This document shows positions 47,498-50,883 of a stretch of 50,883 nt of DNA, in pieces (the stretch's first letter is position 1; the number at the start of each line of letters is the position of its first letter). The notes below the pieces were generated by a model. The model ran no database searches. It was given only the letters and a program-made list of their open reading frames with translations, and was not told the origin of the DNA. The translations under genes and the position numbers were made by a program. The stretch comes from JBLUOA01 sp048060095 (GTDB lineage Bacteria; Pseudomonadota; Alphaproteobacteria; Rhodobacterales; Rhodobacteraceae): the NCBI RefSeq assembly GCF_048060095.1, contig NZ_JBLUOA010000010.1, positions 1 to 50,883 of the forward strand, written 5' to 3'.

Positions 47498-47968
47498 ATG
47501 TCCCGTCGTCACGCCGCCGAAAAACGCGAAGTTCTGCCAGACGCCAAGTTTGGCGACACAGTCCTGACCAAATTCATGAACAACCTTATGGTTGATGGCA
47601 AGAAATCCGCTGCTGAGCGTATTGTTTACAACGCTTTTGATCGTGTTGAAGACAAGCTGAAGCGCGCCCCGGTCGAAGTCTTCCACGAAGCGCTCGACAA
47701 TATCAAACCGTCGGTTGAGGTTCGCTCTCGCCGGGTTGGTGGTGCAACCTATCAGGTGCCGGTTGAGGTTCGTCCAGAGCGCCGCGAAGCGCTTGCGATC
47801 CGTTGGTTGATCAAAGCCAGCCGCGCCCGCAACGAACACACGATGGAAGAGCGCCTTGCCGGTGAACTGCTCGACGCAGTGAACTCTCGCGGCACAGCCG
47901 TGAAAAAGCGCGAAGACACCCACAAGATGGCCGACGCCAACAAAGCGTTCAGCCACTACCGCTGGTAA
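47498..47968 (+). CDS. rpsG: 30S ribosomal protein S7
   Basis: A 156-residue S7 with MSRRHAAEKREVLPDAKFGD at the start and the rRNA-binding RRVGGATYQVPVEVRPERR in the middle. AAGGAG precedes the ATG by about 9 nt. It nucleates assembly of the 30S head. Confidence 0.98.
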   Translation: MSRRHAAEKREVLPDAKFGDTVLTKFMNNLMVDGKKSAAERIVYNAFDRVEDKLKRAPVEVFHEALDNIKPSVEVRSRRVGGATYQVPVEVRPERREALAIRWLIKASRARNEHTMEERLAGELLDAVNSRGTAVKKREDTHKMADANKAFSHYRW

Positions 47969-47992
47969 CACCAAACTCTGAGGACGAGCCCA

Positions 47993-50110
47993 ATGGCACG
48001 CGACTATCCCCTCGACCGATACCGTAACTTCGGGATCATGGCCCACATCGACGCAGGTAAAACCACCTGCTCTGAGCGGATTCTGTTTTACACCGGCAAA
48101 TCCCACAACATCGGTGAGGTGCACGATGGTGCGGCTACGATGGACTGGATGGAGCAGGAGCAGGAACGTGGCATCACGATCACGTCCGCTGCAACAACCA
48201 CGTTCTGGGAGCGCACGGAAAACGGCGAAGAGCCTGACTCCGAAAAACACCGGATGAACATCATCGACACCCCCGGCCACGTTGACTTCACCATCGAAGT
48301 CGAACGCTCGCTGGCCGTGCTCGACGGTGCGGTTGCGGTTCTGGATGCGAACGCGGGTGTTGAACCTCAGACGGAAACGGTTTGGCGTCAGGCTGACCGC
48401 TACAAGGTTCCGCGTATTGTGTTCGTCAACAAGATGGACAAGATCGGCGCAGACTTCTTCAACTGCGTGAAGATGATCAAAGACCGGACCGGTGCGATTC
48501 CGGCCCCCGTTCAGATTCCGATCGGTGCGGAGAACGAGCTTGAGGGCATCGTTGATCTCGTCACCATGCAGGAATGGGTCTGGCAAGGCGAAGACCTTGG
48601 TGCATCCTGGGAAAAACGCGACATCCGTCCGGAGCTTGCCGACAAAGCCGCCGAAATGCGCGCTGAGTTGATCGAGACCGCCGTCGAAATGGACGACGAC
48701 GTGATGGAAGCCTACCTCGAAGGGGAAGAGCCTGACATCGACACCCTGCGGAAACTGATCCGCAAGGGCACGCTCAGCTTGTCCTTCGTTCCGGTTCTCT
48801 GTGGTTCTGCGTTCAAGAACAAAGGTGTTCAGCCGCTTCTGAACGCTGTGATCGACTATCTGCCGTCCCCGATGGACGTTGTCGATTACATGGGCTTTAG
48901 GCCGGGCGACGAAACGGAAACCCGTGACATCCCGCGCCGCGCGGATGACTCGATGCCGTTCTCTGGTCTTGCGTTCAAAATCATGAACGACCCGTTTGTT
49001 GGCTCGCTGACGTTCACTCGGATTTACTCCGGTGTCCTGAACAAGGGCGACAACATCCTGAACTCGACCAAAGGCAAGAAAGAGCGCATCGGTCGTATGA
49101 TGATGATGCACTCCAACAACCGCGAAGAGATCGAAGAGGCATTTGCCGGCGACATCATCGCGCTTGCCGGTCTGAAAGACACAACGACGGGTGACACCCT
49201 GTGCGATCAGCGGGAGCCGGTGGTTCTTGAAACCATGACCTTCCCCGATCCGGTTATCGAAATCGCGGTCGAGCCGAAAACGAAGGCCGACCAAGAGAAG
49301 ATGAGCCAAGGTCTGGCCCGTCTGGCCGCTGAAGATCCGTCCTTCCGCGTGGAAACTGACCTTGAATCCGGTCAGACCATCATGAAGGGCATGGGCGAAC
49401 TTCACCTCGATATTCTGGTGGATCGCCTGAAGCGTGAATTCAAGGTCGAGGCGAATATCGGTGCGCCGCAGGTGGCATATCGTGAAACCATCGGTCACGA
49501 AGTTGAACACACCTACACCCACAAGAAACAGTCGGGTGGTTCGGGTCAGTTCGCCGAAGTGAAGATGATCATTTCGCCGACAGAGCCGGGCGAAGGCTAT
49601 TCATTCGAAAGCCGCATCGTTGGTGGTGCTGTGCCGAAGGAATACATCCCGGGCGTCGAAAAAGGCATCAACTCCGTCATGGATAGCGGCCCGCTGGCTG
49701 GCTTCCCGGTCATCGACTTCAAGGTCGCGCTGATCGACGGTAAGTTCCACGACGTTGACTCCAGCGTTCTGGCCTTTGAAATCGCGGCCCGCATGGGCAT
49801 GCGTGAAGGCATGAAGAAAGCCGGCGCCAAGCTGCTGGAACCGATCATGAAGGTCGAAGTGATTACACCGGAAGAATACACCGGTAACATCATTGGCGAT
49901 CTGACATCGCGTCGGGGGCAGGTGCAGGGTCAGGAAAATCGCGGCAACGCGATCGCGATTGACGCATTCGTGCCGCTGGCAAATATGTTCGGCTACATCA
50001 ACAATTTGCGCTCCATGTCTTCGGGCCGCGCAAACTTCACGATGCAGTTCGATCACTACGAACCGGTTCCGCAAAACATCTCTGACGAAATTCAGTCGAA
50101 ATACGCGTAA
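47993..50110 (+). CDS. fusA: Elongation factor G
   Basis: A 705-residue EF-G, full length. The GTPase motifs are AHIDAGKTT (G1, residues 17-25), RGIT (switch I end), DTPGHVDF (G3) and NKMD (G4). Domain IV has GGSGQFAEVKM and the tip loop GVEKGINS. It translocates tRNA-mRNA on the ribosome. GAGGA lies upstream of the ATG. Between it and tuf is a 16-bp palindrome (AAGGGGCGCGCCCCTT, 50110-50125). Confidence 0.98.
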   Translation: MARDYPLDRYRNFGIMAHIDAGKTTCSERILFYTGKSHNIGEVHDGAATMDWMEQEQERGITITSAATTTFWERTENGEEPDSEKHRMNIIDTPGHVDFTIEVERSLAVLDGAVAVLDANAGVEPQTETVWRQADRYKVPRIVFVNKMDKIGADFFNCVKMIKDRTGAIPAPVQIPIGAENELEGIVDLVTMQEWVWQGEDLGASWEKRDIRPELADKAAEMRAELIETAVEMDDDVMEAYLEGEEPDIDTLRKLIRKGTLSLSFVPVLCGSAFKNKGVQPLLNAVIDYLPSPMDVVDYMGFRPGDETETRDIPRRADDSMPFSGLAFKIMNDPFVGSLTFTRIYSGVLNKGDNILNSTKGKKERIGRMMMMHSNNREEIEEAFAGDIIALAGLKDTTTGDTLCDQREPVVLETMTFPDPVIEIAVEPKTKADQEKMSQGLARLAAEDPSFRVETDLESGQTIMKGMGELHLDILVDRLKREFKVEANIGAPQVAYRETIGHEVEHTYTHKKQSGGSGQFAEVKMIISPTEPGEGYSFESRIVGGAVPKEYIPGVEKGINSVMDSGPLAGFPVIDFKVALIDGKFHDVDSSVLAFEIAARMGMREGMKKAGAKLLEPIMKVEVITPEEYTGNIIGDLTSRRGQVQGQENRGNAIAIDAFVPLANMFGYINNLRSMSSGRANFTMQFDHYEPVPQNISDEIQSKYA

Positions 50111-50152
50111 AGGGGCGCGCCCCTTACCGCTCCAAGTTAACAGGAGGCCATC

Positions 50153-50883
<731 letters not shown>

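Overview
The window is chromosomal DNA from a high-GC alphaproteobacterium, most likely of the Rhodobacteraceae (Roseobacter-type marine lineages). The evidence is the alphaproteobacterial form of the ribosomal and RNA polymerase proteins and the density of ABC importers, DadA-like oxidases and SDR enzymes. The housekeeping backbone is the classic order tuf / trnW / secE-nusG-rplKAJL-rpoBC / rpsL-rpsG-fusA-tuf. It opens with the last 23 codons of one tuf gene and closes inside a second tuf in the same orientation about 50 kb later.

Region by region: 1-1838 holds the tuf 3' end with its terminator, an unrecognised polytopic membrane protein, a small secreted protein and tRNA-Trp(CCA). 1866-32923 is a catabolic island of 26 genes lying between tRNA-Trp and secE, which are neighbours in many proteobacteria. 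33054-34439 is a secreted DUF3179 protein. 34550-46586 is secE-nusG-rplK-rplA-rplJ-rplL-rpoB-rpoC, with structured RNA leaders before rplJ and rpoB and a terminator after rpoC. 46883-50883 is the str operon with a clear sigma-70 promoter, ending in tuf.

The island looks like one regulon. An IclR-family regulator (10979-11857) sits in the middle. Six intergenic regions carry the same 34-bp element: two 15-mers of the form GTTC-N6-CGCAC (second half sometimes GTGAAC) separated by exactly 4 bp. The 15-mer resembles the known PcaR operator (GTTCGATAATCGCAC). These elements lie in front of nearly every operon: a leftward transporter/enzyme operon (sugar-type ABC importer, DapA-like lyase, two SDRs, class III aminotransferase, NodB-fold amidohydrolase); an amine oxidase operon (HcnAB-like fusion, HcnC/DadA-like subunit, 3-hydroxyacyl-CoA-dehydrogenase-like enzyme); SDR, old yellow enzyme and TIM-barrel isomerase genes; a split and divergent GcvPA/GcvPB-like PLP enzyme; an ATP-NAD-kinase-like gene; an aldo/keto reductase fused to RidA; and an amino-acid-type ABC importer followed by GST, SDR and an enolase-superfamily enzyme.

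The combination of two FAD amine oxidases, a RidA imine hydrolase, two DapA-type lyases, an enolase-superfamily enzyme like cis-3-hydroxyproline dehydratase or hydroxyproline-betaine epimerase, and a glycine-decarboxylase-like pair with no H/T/L partners suggests catabolism of a cyclic or N-substituted amino acid. The substrate cannot be read from the sequence. The regulon and its GcvP-like pair are the best candidates for a previously undescribed system here.
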